Origin: Microbacteriaceae bacterium
GTDB taxonomy: Bacteria > Actinomycetota > Actinomycetes > Actinomycetales > Microbacteriaceae
NCBI GenBank assembly: GCA_027491295.1
Contig: JAIXWK010000002.1
Span: 1 to 58,031, forward strand
Direction: 5' to 3'
DNA: 58,031 bases
This document shows, piece by piece, positions 1 through 8,031 of the stretch. The notes beneath the pieces were generated by a model that was not told the origin of the DNA, did no database searches, and saw only the letters and a list, made by a program, of their open reading frames with translations. Position numbers and translations under genes: made by a program. Each line of letters opens with the position of its first letter. Position 1 is the stretch's first letter.

Positions 1-2351
1 ACCGCACCACCGGTTCCCCACCCTCCTGCAACAGCGCCACCAGCGGCACCAACCAACCTTGCTTGAATCCAGTTCACTCCGGCAGGAACTACGAAGTCCT
101 GGGTCTGATAGGTGGCATCGAAGGTTTTGGTTACGGTGTGCTGAGGTGTAGCCGTAACTATCGAGGTGAAGCCAGAGAAGAGGGTTCCCGCTTTGGTTCT
201 GACGCGGTATTGATATGCCGTGCCGTTGGTTAGACCTGAATCCACATAACTCTGACCAGTGGCGGTAGCAAGTAATGTCCAGGTAGTGCCATTGGTGCTT
301 CGGTAAACCTCAACACCGGATAGTCCAGTTACGAATAGGGCATCCCAGCTCAAAACGTTCTGACTCTGAAGTGGGGTCACTCTAAAGTTGGTAGGTACCG
401 GATCCGCTACATAGGTGATAGAGATTGATCCATCACTGGCATTTGAGGCACCGGTGTATTCGACTCGAACAGCAGAAGAAGTTACCCAGCTAGATCCAGC
501 TCCACCACCATAGGTGCTGTAGCTCGAACCACCGATGTAGCCACCGCCGCCGCCACCACCATTGCGGGTCGAGCTAGCTCCTAGTCCCAGGGAACCAGCG
601 GTCCGGAGCGTTGCATTTGATGCATTGGCGGACCAAACCACTGGAAGGGTTTGTCCACCACCGGCCGAGAAGTCATTGGTGTCGCTGGTTCCGGTGAGGC
701 CATTGTTGTAGCCACCCCAGGTGCCATTGACACCACCGCCACCACCTGCGACCAATATGCGATCTGAGATCGCGCTGCCACGACGAATGTCGGTTCCACC
801 GCCACCGGCAGCACCAATTCCGGCTGAGGTAGTTCCTCCACCGTTATAGCCCCAGACTGGATCTCCAGCAATCGCAACCGGCCTAGACCCCACCTCTAGA
901 TTCAGAGTCTCGCCTGGAGTGACAGGCAAGATGGCCTTTACAGTTCCGCCGGTGCCCCAAGGGTTATTGATCTGGGCGGCGGCGGCACCCCTCGCGGTCA
1001 CTTCAATCCAAGTGACACCGGATGGAACTGTGAAAGTTTGGGTATTGCGGGTTGCATTGAATTGATCGGTGCGAGTCATCGAAGGGCTGACCGACACCAG
1101 ATTCGAATAGCTACTTATCGCCGTCTGGTTAGCGGCATTGGTGAATGCGGTTGCGATTCGGTAGTAGTAAGTTGCTCCATTGGTGAGTGAAGTGTGGCTA
1201 TAGAAGTTGGTGTCTCGACCCGTCACAGTTATTGGAGTTCGAGCCGAAATTGCAGCATCAGCCAGTTCACTTTGGGTGGTTGACCAGATGATTCGATAAC
1301 CGGTCGCGAAAGCATCTTGCGACCTTGTCCACTGAAGTTCAACTCGGGTCTGCAGACCAACAACTGTCGGCGATGCTAGAACTTCTGGGGCATAGTGGCG
1401 AATAGCCACCTGTCCGGTTCCTCCAGAGGCTCCGCCGATGGAGGCAATGGCTCCTATGCCTCCGACATTGCACTGTCCGCCGCGGCCACCACCGCCGCCG
1501 CCCAATCCGTTTACACCCGGCTGAGGACTGGTTGCAATTGCGTGGCCACCGGCACCACCGCCGCCGGCACCACCTTCAGCGGAAGCTGGATAGGTGGCTG
1601 AACTCTCACGATGTCCGCCACCTCCGCCTCCGTAGGTGATGGTAGTGAAGCTGAATGTTGAGCCGAATCCTGCACCGCCAGCACTGGTGTCGGATCCCAC
1701 TGCTGTGGTTCCAGCACCACCGCCTCCGAGGCGGGTTCTGGTGCAAGTTGGCGAGATGTTGGTTGTTCCTAGCAAGTTGCTAGCCACGCCACCTGACCAA
1801 GAGGCCGCCGTAACATTTGTTCCAAAATTTACAGTCGCACTTCGACCGCTACTGCCGCCATTGCCGAGCGAGCCCTCAACACCGCTTCCGATGCGGCCTC
1901 CCTCGCCACCTACAGCGGTGTAGCCCATGAAAGTCGAGCGTCCTCCAGGTGCTCCGGCATCAGCTTGCGCTGACGAACCCAATCCGCCAGATCCACCAAT
2001 GCCGACACTTAGAGGGTAAACATCATTGGGAACAACAGTTGCCGAATTGACCCTGACGTACTGACCACCGCCACCGCCACCGCTAGCTGCACCCGCAAAA
2101 GCGCCACCGCCACCGCCACCGACTAGTTGAAAGTCAACTTGTGTGATGCCGGTTGGGGCTGTCCAGTCGCAAGCACCAGGGTTAGTAACGGTCTCTATTT
2201 TGAATCCCCTGGCATAGCTAACCTGGGTCTCACATGGCGCGTTTGTGGCGATCGCGCTAGAAGTCGATATAAGTCCCGACACGCCAAGGCCAGCGACCAT
2301 TAACCAGAAGGCTAAGCGCTTCCCCGAAACCCCTAATTGACGCCGAAACAT
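1..2351 (-). CDS. Secreted glycine-rich / fibronectin-III repeat surface protein (5' part, runs off left edge)
   Basis: The minus-strand frame is open from about 2378 to the window edge. The product starts with a basic stretch and a hydrophobic segment ending STSSAIA, a typical signal peptide. Two repeated architectures follow: glycine-rich domains full of GGGGG runs with Cys (first about residues 60-320), and fibronectin type III-like domains with the YRIxW/YRVR and 'NGTxYxYR' signatures. The entry motif 'TFTVPSGVTWIEV' recurs as 'DFVVPAGVNWIQA', marking a second and third glycine-rich module. Such proteins are normally exported and act in cell-surface adhesion or matrix; no catalytic residues are seen. 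An ATG at 2351 gives the tightest signal peptide; an in-frame ATG at 2378 is an alternative, and neither has a strong ribosome site. The C-terminus and any anchor lie outside the window. Confidence 0.8.
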   Translation of the reverse strand, partial: MFRRQLGVSGKRLAFWLMVAGLGVSGLISTSSAIATNAPCETQVSYARGFKIETVTNPGACDWTAPTGITQVDFQLVGGGGGGAFAGAASGGGGGGQYVRVNSATVVPNDVYPLSVGIGGSGGLGSSAQADAGAPGGRSTFMGYTAVGGEGGRIGSGVEGSLGNGGSSGRSATVNFGTNVTAASWSGGVASNLLGTTNISPTCTRTRLGGGGAGTTAVGSDTSAGGAGFGSTFSFTTITYGGGGGGHRESSATYPASAEGGAGGGGAGGHAIATSPQPGVNGLGGGGGGRGGQCNVGGIGAIASIGGASGGTGQVAIRHYAPEVLASPTVVGLQTRVELQWTRSQDAFATGYRIIWSTTQSELADAAISARTPITVTGRDTNFYSHTSLTNGATYYYRIATAFTNAANQTAISSYSNLVSVSPSMTRTDQFNATRNTQTFTVPSGVTWIEVTARGAAAAQINNPWGTGGTVKAILPVTPGETLNLEVGSRPVAIAGDPVWGYNGGGTTSAGIGAAGGGGTDIRRGSAISDRILVAGGGGGVNGTWGGYNNGLTGTSDTNDFSAGGGQTLPVVWSANASNATLRTAGSLGLGASSTRNGGGGGGGYIGGSSYSTYGGGAGSSWVTSSAVRVEYTGASNASDGSISITYVADPVPTNFRVTPLQSQNVLSWDALFVTGLSGVEVYRSTNGTTWTLLATATGQSYVDSGLTNGTAYQYRVRTKAGTLFSGFTSIVTATPQHTVTKTFDATYQTQDFVVPAGVNWIQARLVGAAGGAVAGGWGTGGA

Positions 2352-2516
2352 TGAATAAAGATTACAAAAACTAGCCATCTCATGGGAGTAAATGTTCCTT
2401 TAGGGAATGTCTCAGAGGTGTCCCGCGGAGCGCCTTTTCCAATGCGGTTTTCGGCATCGGATGACGAGTCTGAGAGGAGCAATCCGTGGAACTTTTTTGA
2501 TGCTTTCGCACGGCAC

Positions 2517-2783
2517 TCAGTAGCGGGCTATTAGAAGCTTTCCAAGTGATAGGTCCATTAGGAAACCGGATGCCACAAACTCATTGCGAGCGGTCTTGAG
2601 GTTGATCTTGTTTGGCCAAAGGTTGTCATCGTCAACGCGATTAAGTCGCAGCTGCTTGATCAGCTCGGTGGTGTAAATGGCGCAAGGGAACGGCTGGAAG
2701 ATTATGCGCTGGCTCTTCCAAGACTCGTTCTGAATCACATTTGGGTAGTCCGCCTTCGAGTAGCCGGTCAGAGCCCTGGGCAC
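2517..2783 (-). CDS. Small hypothetical protein or gene remnant
   Basis: An 88-codon frame with a GTG start and only a weak ribosome site (CAGCGG). The product (PRALTGYSKADYP... to ...KLLIARY) is hydrophilic, has balanced composition and no membrane segment, and I do not recognise a family. It could be the 3' remnant of a longer gene, because the upstream frame is closed by a stop about 30 bases away. It lies between the surface protein and tRNA-Ser. The 2379-2516 stretch before it shows no other gene. Coding status is uncertain. Confidence 0.3.
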   Translation of the reverse strand: MPRALTGYSKADYPNVIQNESWKSQRIIFQPFPCAIYTTELIKQLRLNRVDDDNLWPNKINLKTARNEFVASGFLMDLSLGKLLIARY

Positions 2784-2862
2784 CCGCTGGACTACTTGAA
2801 TCGAGAGTTCATCTAAAAACCCGGGTTAGCCATCAGGTTTAGTTCAGACTATGCTTTCCCTC

Positions 2863-2950
2863 GGAGAATTCGCCTAGTGGCCTATGGCGCACGCTTGGAA
2901 AGCGTGTTGGGTGCAAGCCCTCGGGGGTTCGAATCCCCCATTCTCCGCCA
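2863..2950 (+). tRNA. tRNA-Ser (anticodon GGA)
   Basis: Acceptor stem GGAGAAT pairs with ATTCTCC, followed by discriminator G and encoded CCA at 2948-2950. The anticodon stem CACGC/GCGTG encloses loop TTGGAAA, giving anticodon GGA (reads UCC/UCU). A long variable arm (class II) and T-arm GGGGGTTCGAATCCCCC are present. Its 3' half from TTCGAATC onward is the sequence repeated through the next 25 kb, so this gene is the attachment target of the integrated elements. Confidence 0.96.
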
Positions 2951-3027
2951 GCAACTCCCTTGATTTAGAGCCTCAGTAGGGGCGTTTATTGAGGGAGTTT
3001 TTGCTTTATGTGCAAGTGTGTGTGCAA
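2928..3027 (+). repeat. att copy 1 (tRNA 3' end plus 77-bp flank)
   Basis: A 100-bp block that recurs at 6870-6969 with one visible difference (position 3008). It comprises the tRNA 3' end, the terminator hairpin and two TGTGCAA words (3011-3027 area). It is the junction between the tRNA and unit A. Confidence 0.92.
2953..3003 (+). terminator. Rho-independent terminator after tRNA-Ser
   Basis: AACTCCCT (2953-2960) pairs with AGGGAGTT (2992-2999), followed by TTTT. It lies inside the repeated att block, so it came with the inserted element and replaced the original tRNA terminator. Confidence 0.75.
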
Positions 3028-3052
3028 GTTCATGTCCCTGGATTCCAAAAAT

Positions 3053-5125
3053 CTAGTGCGATAATTTTCCGATCTTTAGCCTCAGTGCGTTTAAGACGAC
3101 AGAGACGGAGGAAAACGCCATCGCAGCACCTGCCAGCATAGGATTCAAAAGTCCCAGAGCTGCTACAGGAATTAGCAAAACGTTATAACCGAAAGCCCAA
3201 CCTAGGTTTTGCCAAATGTTTCGGTGGGTTTGCTTTGCAAGTCCGAGTGCGTATGAAATAGCCCCTGGATTGTCATCTAGGACTGTAACGCTCGATGCCG
3301 CCTGCGCAGCATGAGCACCGGAACCCATGGCTATCGAGACTTCTGCCGCGCTCAGGGCGGCGACATCATTGATACCATCACCAACCATGGCGGCGTGAGG
3401 AATGTTTCGAACGCGCTCCAACTTCCCTTCGGGAGTCACCCCACCCTCAAACCCCTCAATGCCGAGCTCTTTGGCAACTTGAAAAACTCGATCTGGGTTA
3501 TCACCACTGAGTAAGAAGCTTTTAATTCCCACGCTCTTTAGATTGGCAATAGCTTCTTTTGCACCAGGTCTAATGTTGTCGCTTAGTTCAATCAGACCGT
3601 GAGCCCGACTGTCCCAAGCTACAACGACCAAGGTGTTAGGTCCCGCTTCTCTGATCGCATGGTCAAGCTCTTCTTGATTCTGATACTTGGCGGGCTTCCC
3701 CACTGAAACAAGTTGGCCTTTAATCAATCCGCTGAGCCCAACACCGGAAATCTCTTTGATGTCAGTCGCAATCAAGTCGGTCGGGACTTGGTTTACTGCT
3801 TTTGCTACCGGGTGCTTGGATCCTGCCTCTACGGCACTTGCGTAGCGAAGCATTGTTTCGCTATCTACTCCACCAAGACCAGTTGCTCTAACCACCCTTA
3901 GCTCTCCGTCGGTTAGAGTTCCGGTCTTATCAAAGATCACGGTCTTGACCTGGCTTAGATTGCGCAGGGTGTCAGGGTTTCTAATTACCACCGACCGCTT
4001 CGCTCCCAAGCTTGTTGCGACCACAAGGCTCATTGGAACCGCAATGCCAAGGGCGCAGGGGCAGGCAATAACCAAAACCGCAATCGCTGCCTCAAGCCCT
4101 TTGGTGCTATCGCCAAGCAAGGTCCAAACGGCAAAGGTCAAAATCGCGAAAATAATAACCGCCGGCACAAACACACTTGAGATGCGGTCTGTTAGCGAGG
4201 CTAGCTTTGTCTTCTGTGCGGTTGCCTCACGAACCAAATCTGCAATTTGACTCAGCCGAGAGGTTGCGCTGGTGCCGGTTGCAAGCACTCGAATTTCGCC
4301 GGATAGCGATGTTGAGCCGGCGGTAAGCAGTGCTCCCTCGGTCAGCTCCTGCGGAAGCGATTCACCGGTGAGGGTTGAGCTATCAATCGAGGCGTGCGCA
4401 GACTGCAGCTCACCGTCCACCGGAATGCGCTCCCCAGCTGCAACCAAAACCAAATCCCCAGGTCGAATCTCAGCGGTGTTTACACTCACCCGCTGACCAT
4501 CTCGCTCCAGGGTTGCCTGCTGGGGGATAGAACTGAGTAGTGCTCGAACAGAGTCAGTGGCGCTGCGCCGAGCCCGAACCTCTACGAATCGGCCCAAGAG
4601 GACCACGGTCGGCACGACAGCTGCAACCTCGAAATAGGTGTGCATCTCACCTGCAAAAACCAGATAGACGCTGTAGAAGTAGGCAACCGAACTACCCAGT
4701 GAAACCAGGGTGTCCATGGTCGAAGAGCCATGGCGAAGGTTTTTTAGTGCAGCATAGTGAAACGGAAACGCCACATAGAAAAACACTGGGGTCGCCAGTG
4801 CAAAGACCAGCCACTGGTGACCGCCAAACATAAGCTCCGGCACCATCGAGAAGGCAACCGCTAACGCGGACAGCAATCCGCCAACAAACAACCTTGGTCT
4901 AAGTAGCGCAAGCTCAGGTTTGCCTTTGCCAACTTTGTATCCGGCAGCTTCAACTGCAGACTCCAGTACCGCGGTCTCGCCGTCAAATTCAACGTGCGCC
5001 TTTTCCGTTGCAAAATCGACATAGGCTGTAACACCCTCCAGCTTGTTCAGGTTACGTTCGACCCGTCGAGCGCATGCTGTACAAGTCATGCCCTCGATCT
5101 CAAGCTCAATAAGTTTCCTACTCAT
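3053..5125 (-). CDS. copA: Copper-exporting P1B-type ATPase
   Basis: 690 residues, full length for a one-HMA CopA. An N-terminal heavy-metal domain has GMTCTAC (residues 12-18). Then come the membrane segments, the actuator motif TGES (253-256), the CPC metal site in the membrane (355-357), phosphorylation motif DKTGT (399-403), GSKHP in the nucleotide domain (435-439) and hinge GDGIND (582-587). The last two helices carry YN and MxxSS, the Cu(I) signature. It should export Cu(I) from the cytoplasm using ATP. Its start overlaps the end of copZ by 8 bases, so the two are co-translated. The gene ends about 25 bases inside unit A, beside the att repeat. Confidence 0.96.
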   Translation of the reverse strand: MSRKLIELEIEGMTCTACARRVERNLNKLEGVTAYVDFATEKAHVEFDGETAVLESAVEAAGYKVGKGKPELALLRPRLFVGGLLSALAVAFSMVPELMFGGHQWLVFALATPVFFYVAFPFHYAALKNLRHGSSTMDTLVSLGSSVAYFYSVYLVFAGEMHTYFEVAAVVPTVVLLGRFVEVRARRSATDSVRALLSSIPQQATLERDGQRVSVNTAEIRPGDLVLVAAGERIPVDGELQSAHASIDSSTLTGESLPQELTEGALLTAGSTSLSGEIRVLATGTSATSRLSQIADLVREATAQKTKLASLTDRISSVFVPAVIIFAILTFAVWTLLGDSTKGLEAAIAVLVIACPCALGIAVPMSLVVATSLGAKRSVVIRNPDTLRNLSQVKTVIFDKTGTLTDGELRVVRATGLGGVDSETMLRYASAVEAGSKHPVAKAVNQVPTDLIATDIKEISGVGLSGLIKGQLVSVGKPAKYQNQEELDHAIREAGPNTLVVVAWDSRAHGLIELSDNIRPGAKEAIANLKSVGIKSFLLSGDNPDRVFQVAKELGIEGFEGGVTPEGKLERVRNIPHAAMVGDGINDVAALSAAEVSIAMGSGAHAAQAASSVTVLDDNPGAISYALGLAKQTHRNIWQNLGWAFGYNVLLIPVAALGLLNPMLAGAAMAFSSVSVVLNALRLKIGKLSH

Positions 5126-5339
5126 TTATCGTTGTGAAGCCAGTTGCCTCATAGCCAGCTTCGGTAACTGCCTCGGAGAGCTGCTCATTGCTAACTCCAT
5201 CGACCTCGACTGTGGCCTTGCCACCTGCGTGGTCAACTTGAACATTGGTTACACCTTGGACAGTGACTAGATTCTTCGTTACGGTCATTGCACAGTGGCC
5301 ACAAGTCATGCCACTGATTGCGATTTCTTTCTTGCTCAT
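5118..5339 (-). CDS. copZ: Copper chaperone, heavy-metal-associated domain protein
   Basis: 73 residues forming a single HMA fold. The Cu(I)-binding GMTCGHC lies at residues 10-16, with the usual beta-alpha-beta pattern after it. In this family the protein carries Cu(I) to the ATPase and to copper sensors. The start has a clear AAAAGGAAA ribosome site. It is the first gene of a copZ-copA pair; the 277 bases upstream hold a GC-rich operator-like site and the terminator of the preceding transcript. Confidence 0.93.
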   Translation of the reverse strand: MSKKEIAISGMTCGHCAMTVTKNLVTVQGVTNVQVDHAGGKATVEVDGVSNEQLSEAVTEAGYEATGFTTINE

Positions 5340-5534
5340 TTTTTCCTTTTATGTTGGGTAGTCGCTTTTGCTAAGCGAACAGATTAGACGAGGTCATAAA
5401 CTTTCTAGCTTGCAAGTTATGCTCCTCGAAGGTTTCAGCATCATCTGATGCTTGTTGTTTGGATTAGGTAGCTGTGAGTACCTGAGTTCAAGCCTAAGAA
5501 TTCTTGCCTCTAAAGCACAGACAAGGGATCTCAA

Positions 5535-5548
5535 TACCCCCCGGGTTA
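5535..5548 (-). promoter_or_regulatory. Candidate CsoR-type copper operator upstream of copZ-copA
   Basis: TACCCCCCGGGTTA (minus strand TAACCCGGGGGGTA) resembles the C-tract/G-tract pseudo-palindromes bound by CsoR repressors. It is about 195 bases upstream of copZ and downstream of the preceding terminator. No csoR gene is visible in the window. Recognition is by pattern only. Confidence 0.4.
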
Positions 5549-5582
5549 ACAGGGCTTCGATCTCGTCCAAGTTTGAAGTGAA

Positions 5583-5610
5583 GGGCCCCGGCATTCGCAC
5601 TCCGGGGCCC
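5583..5610 (-). terminator. Hairpin after the DUF305 gene
   Basis: GGGCCCCGG (5583-5591) pairs perfectly with CCGGGGCCC (5602-5610) around a 10-base loop. It lies 7 bases past the DUF305 stop on the minus strand. There is no strong T-run, so termination may be imperfect. Confidence 0.6.
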
Positions 5611-5616
5611 CTGGGG

Positions 5617-6228
5617 CTAACCCAAATCGAGAAGAATCTGAGTCAACTCTTTAATTTGTGCAGTTTGGGAGGTAACTATTGCCTCTGCGAGTGCTCGCGC
5701 CTCAGCATTTTTAGAGTTGGTAATCATCTCAGCCATCAGAATTGCCCCTTTATGGTGCTCAATCATGCCTTCGACATAAAGCTTGTCAAAAACAGCCCCT
5801 GTCGCCTTTTCTAGTTCAAGCATTTCCTTTTCGCTCAGCATCCCATCCATGCCCATTTCGTGGCCCATTTCCATAGGTGCACCGGCATAATCCAGCCAGC
5901 CCTTCATCTGCTCAATCTCGGGAGCTTGTTCGTTCAAGATTCGTGATGCTATCTCGCGCACTCGTGGATCGCTGGCACGAGTTTCGGCCAATTCTCCCAT
6001 GTCGACTGCCTGCTGATGATGAGGAATCATCATCTGGGCAAACATTATCTCCATCCCATCAAAAGAGGTGTTGGCTGATGATTCCTCAGAAGTTTCCGAA
6101 CCTCCCATCATGCCTGAAGTGGGCATTGAGTCGTCACTACCAAAATTAATCGTGCAACCTACCAACGAGATGCCCATGAGAGCACTGGCTCCCATTAAGA
6201 CAGCTGACTTAACTAATTTTTTGTTCAT
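5617..6228 (-). CDS. DUF305 family lipoprotein (copper-associated)
   Basis: 203 residues from the ATG at 6228, chosen over an upstream start because AAGGA precedes it and it yields a lipoprotein signal: KK, a hydrophobic stretch, then ISLVGC with lipid-modified Cys about residue 25. The mature part has two HH motifs, QMMIPHHQQAVDMG (HH 70-71) and MIEHHKGAILMAEM (HH 158-159), the diagnostic repeat of DUF305. The region between and around them is rich in Met and His. Members occur with copper-resistance genes and are thought to bind metal outside the cytoplasm. It lies downstream of the 6301-6759 gene in the same direction and ends at a strong hairpin. Confidence 0.9.
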   Translation of the reverse strand: MNKKLVKSAVLMGASALMGISLVGCTINFGSDDSMPTSGMMGGSETSEESSANTSFDGMEIMFAQMMIPHHQQAVDMGELAETRASDPRVREIASRILNEQAPEIEQMKGWLDYAGAPMEMGHEMGMDGMLSEKEMLELEKATGAVFDKLYVEGMIEHHKGAILMAEMITNSKNAEARALAEAIVTSQTAQIKELTQILLDLG

Positions 6229-6300
6229 TTCGTTATCCTTAAATATTTCGTAAATTCCTAATGATTTGAGTTCGCGGCGCTCTGCCGCCGTCATAGGAAT

Positions 6301-6759
6301 TTATGTTCTAAGGACTCCGAGCGAAAGCAGGTTGACACTAGTTATGGAGTCGTTCTTGGTCTTTTGATGCTCTCTTTTCCGATACGAAGGTAGCAAGGCC
6401 GCGGTCGGGGCAAAACTCTTTTGCTGGCGAAGGGTATAAACGAAAACGAAGAGAAAAACCACAGCCGGTAGGACCGTCAACAAGATAGATACTGGATCGT
6501 CCGGACTTTCTGCAATGTTGTTGAATACTCCCGAAATGGGACTAATCACAACTGCATCTTTGGGAGACCCAACGTGCTGTTCCAGGTATGTTTCAGGCTC
6601 ATGGACGAGAGTCATAAGCGAGCCGTCTGGCATGACATGCGTGTCAATTGAATTGTGTAGGGGCCCAAGACATACCGCATGAAAAACGGGCGCAAAACCT
6701 ATCAGCAAGCTTGCAAGTGCAAGCGTTAGGTACTTGCTGAAAATTTGCTTGGTAAGCAT
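6301..6759 (-). CDS. Hypothetical membrane protein in the copper unit
   Basis: 152 residues. An N-terminal hydrophobic segment (about residues 10-30) resembles a signal or anchor. A short extracytoplasmic stretch with several His and Met (HNSIDTHVMPDGSLMTLVHEP) follows, then a second membrane segment (about 90-110) and a basic C-terminal tail. No family recognised. It is first in the minus-strand transcript before the DUF305 gene, 72 bases apart. Position and His/Met content suggest a role in extracytoplasmic copper handling, which is inference. Confidence 0.6.
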   Translation of the reverse strand: MLTKQIFSKYLTLALASLLIGFAPVFHAVCLGPLHNSIDTHVMPDGSLMTLVHEPETYLEQHVGSPKDAVVISPISGVFNNIAESPDDPVSILLTVLPAVVFLFVFVYTLRQQKSFAPTAALLPSYRKREHQKTKNDSITSVNLLSLGVLRT

Positions 6760-6786
6760 TGTTGAAAAATACCACGGTTTGCCTGA

Positions 6787-6828
6787 GTAAAAGCTGGGAT
6801 ACGCTTCAAGACTCCACCCAGGTTTTAC
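6787..6828. repeat. 12-bp inverted repeat near the right end of unit A
   Basis: GTAAAAGCTGGG (6787-6798) is matched by CCCAGGTTTTAC (6817-6828), 11 of 12 positions complementary around an 18-base spacer. It sits between the 6759 start and att copy 2, so it may be an operator for the 6759 gene or a recombinase-accessory site. Confidence 0.5.
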
Positions 6829-6869
6829 CGAACTGACAGTGACTTCGTTGAGACTAGAATTTTGGTCTC

Positions 6870-6969
6870 TTCGAATCCCCCATTCTCCGCCAGCAACTCC
6901 CTTGATTTAGAGCCTCAGTAGGGGCGTTTATTGAGGGAGTTTTTGCTTTTTGTGCAAGTGTGTGTGCAA
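6870..6969 (+). repeat. att copy 2 (junction of units A and B)
   Basis: Same 100-bp block as 2928-3027, including hairpin and TGTGCAA words. The tRNA homology starts at TTCGAATC and the upstream part of the tRNA is absent. A long open frame entering from this block is not a real start. Confidence 0.92.
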
Positions 6970-7057
6970 ATACGCAGCGGATCGCCTTTTAGGGAGACTC
7001 GAAGGCCATAGCTTCGATGCAAAAGATACAACGAATAGGCTTGCATCAGGGGGAATC

Positions 7058-7525
7058 TTGGGCTCATCTTCAGCACGTTACCGAAACTTAGTGAATCTGC
7101 TGATTCTGTTCCTCGGCGGATATGTCGCTGCCGTCTTTATCGCTTGGGTAGTGCTTTTGGTCGACCATTCGCTGAACGGTGGCCCAGAGAGCGCACTGTC
7201 AATCCTGACCCCGGCTGGGCTATTTATATTGATGCCCCTAGCATCTCTCTTCTCTTTATTTTTCTTTATCCCACTCTCCGCCATCTTAGGCTTCTCCCTC
7301 CTGGCGATAGAGACCTCAAAGCCAAAGAAAAAAGTTGTAGCGGTAAGCCTTGCAGTTTTCATCGGCGGGACAGGCTTGCTTTACGCAATCTGGGGCGGCC
7401 CTGCGGCCATGATCATTGGAAGCAGCCTTTTTCTTGCCATTTGGCTTGGCGTTGGACTGTTGCTGGTGATTGCATTTAGAAAACTCCGGCCTTCGAGAGC
7501 AGTCGTTAGCTATCACAAGCCCTGA
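7058..7525 (+). CDS. Hypothetical multi-pass membrane protein
   Basis: 155 residues from a TTG start at 7058, preceded by AGGGGGAA at good spacing; the longer frame upstream lies in the att repeat. About four hydrophobic segments are separated by short loops, with a basic KPKKK loop in the middle and a hydrophilic tail. No family recognised. It is the first gene inside the left end of unit B and is convergent with the small operon that ends at 7532. Confidence 0.55.
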   Translation: MGSSSARYRNLVNLLILFLGGYVAAVFIAWVVLLVDHSLNGGPESALSILTPAGLFILMPLASLFSLFFFIPLSAILGFSLLAIETSKPKKKVVAVSLAVFIGGTGLLYAIWGGPAAMIIGSSLFLAIWLGVGLLLVIAFRKLRPSRAVVSYHKP

Positions 7526-7531
7526 TCGGGT

Positions 7532-7819
7532 TTATTTCCCAACCCCTCCTTTTTCAAGTGAGTCCTCTTCTTCGGTTGGTGGTTCTTCGGCGCGTTTCAT
7601 GGCTAGGTTGAAAAACCAAAACCCGATTCCCCAAGGGATCAAGATGCCCGGTAAGACAATCGCTAGACCAACAAAAAGCTGGGAGCCAGATTGATTCCCT
7701 ATTCCAGATAGAAACGGAAGAGGCACAGCCCCAATCAAAAAGAATGCCAGGGCGAGAAACCCATAGATTCGTTTCATGATCCGGTGAAAGTTCTTTGACT
7801 GACTTGGTGCTTCCCTCAT
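7532..7819 (-). CDS. Small membrane protein, last gene of the XRE/DUF2975 operon
   Basis: 95 residues with two hydrophobic segments (GFLALAFFLIGAVPLPFL and LFVGLAIVLPGILIPWGIGFWFF) and an acidic C-terminal tail. The ATG at 7819 overlaps the stop of the HTH gene by four bases (ATGA), supporting translational coupling; an internal ATG at 7777 is also possible. Family unknown. Confidence 0.6.
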   Translation of the reverse strand: MREAPSQSKNFHRIMKRIYGFLALAFFLIGAVPLPFLSGIGNQSGSQLFVGLAIVLPGILIPWGIGFWFFNLAMKRAEEPPTEEEDSLEKGGVGK

Positions 7820-8031
7820 GATGCACTGTCGTTGACAAACCTAAGGATGTCGCCAGGTTGGCACTCAAGTGCCCGGCATAGAGCCTCTAATGTCGAAAAA
7901 CGTATTGCTTTCGCGCGATTGTTTTTGAGCACAAAGAGATTGGCTTGAGTAATCCCGACGAGGTCCGCAAGCTCGGCGACCGTCAGTCCGAGTTTTGCCC
8001 GCTGGGCTTCGAAGTCAACAACAATCGCCAT
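7816..8031 (-). CDS. XRE-family helix-turn-helix regulator (YozG-like)
   Basis: 71 residues, essentially one Cro/C1-type HTH domain: AKLGLTVAELADLVGITQANLFVLKNNRAKAIRFSTLEALCRALECQPGDIL. Short XRE proteins of this kind are typically paired with DUF2975 membrane proteins, as here, and probably regulate their own operon. The start shares one base with the end of the DUF2975 gene, and its stop overlaps the following small membrane protein gene. Confidence 0.88.
   Translation of the reverse strand: MAIVVDFEAQRAKLGLTVAELADLVGITQANLFVLKNNRAKAIRFSTLEALCRALECQPGDILRFVNDSAS

Larger units (their letters stand above)
2928..6869. mobile_element. Unit A: integrase-less copper-resistance unit
   Basis: This 3.94-kb segment is bounded by the 100-bp near-identical repeats at 2928 and 6870. 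It contains copA, copZ, a DUF305 lipoprotein gene and one membrane protein gene, all on the minus strand. No recombinase or transposase frame is present, so it probably moves in trans or in cis with a neighbour (CIME-like). Confidence 0.75.

Noticed and set aside
3311-4833. Several plus-strand open frames opposite copA
   Set aside because: They are antisense shadows of a strongly conserved P-type ATPase and have no ribosome sites or recognisable products.
5394-5814. Open frames on both strands in the copZ-DUF305 interval
   Set aside because: One starts inside the terminator hairpin and the other runs antisense into the DUF305 gene; neither looks protein-like.
6950-7057. Open frame beginning in the TGTGCAA part of att copy 2
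   Set aside because: It starts inside the duplicated att flank; the TTG at 7058 has a proper ribosome site and gives a clean membrane protein.
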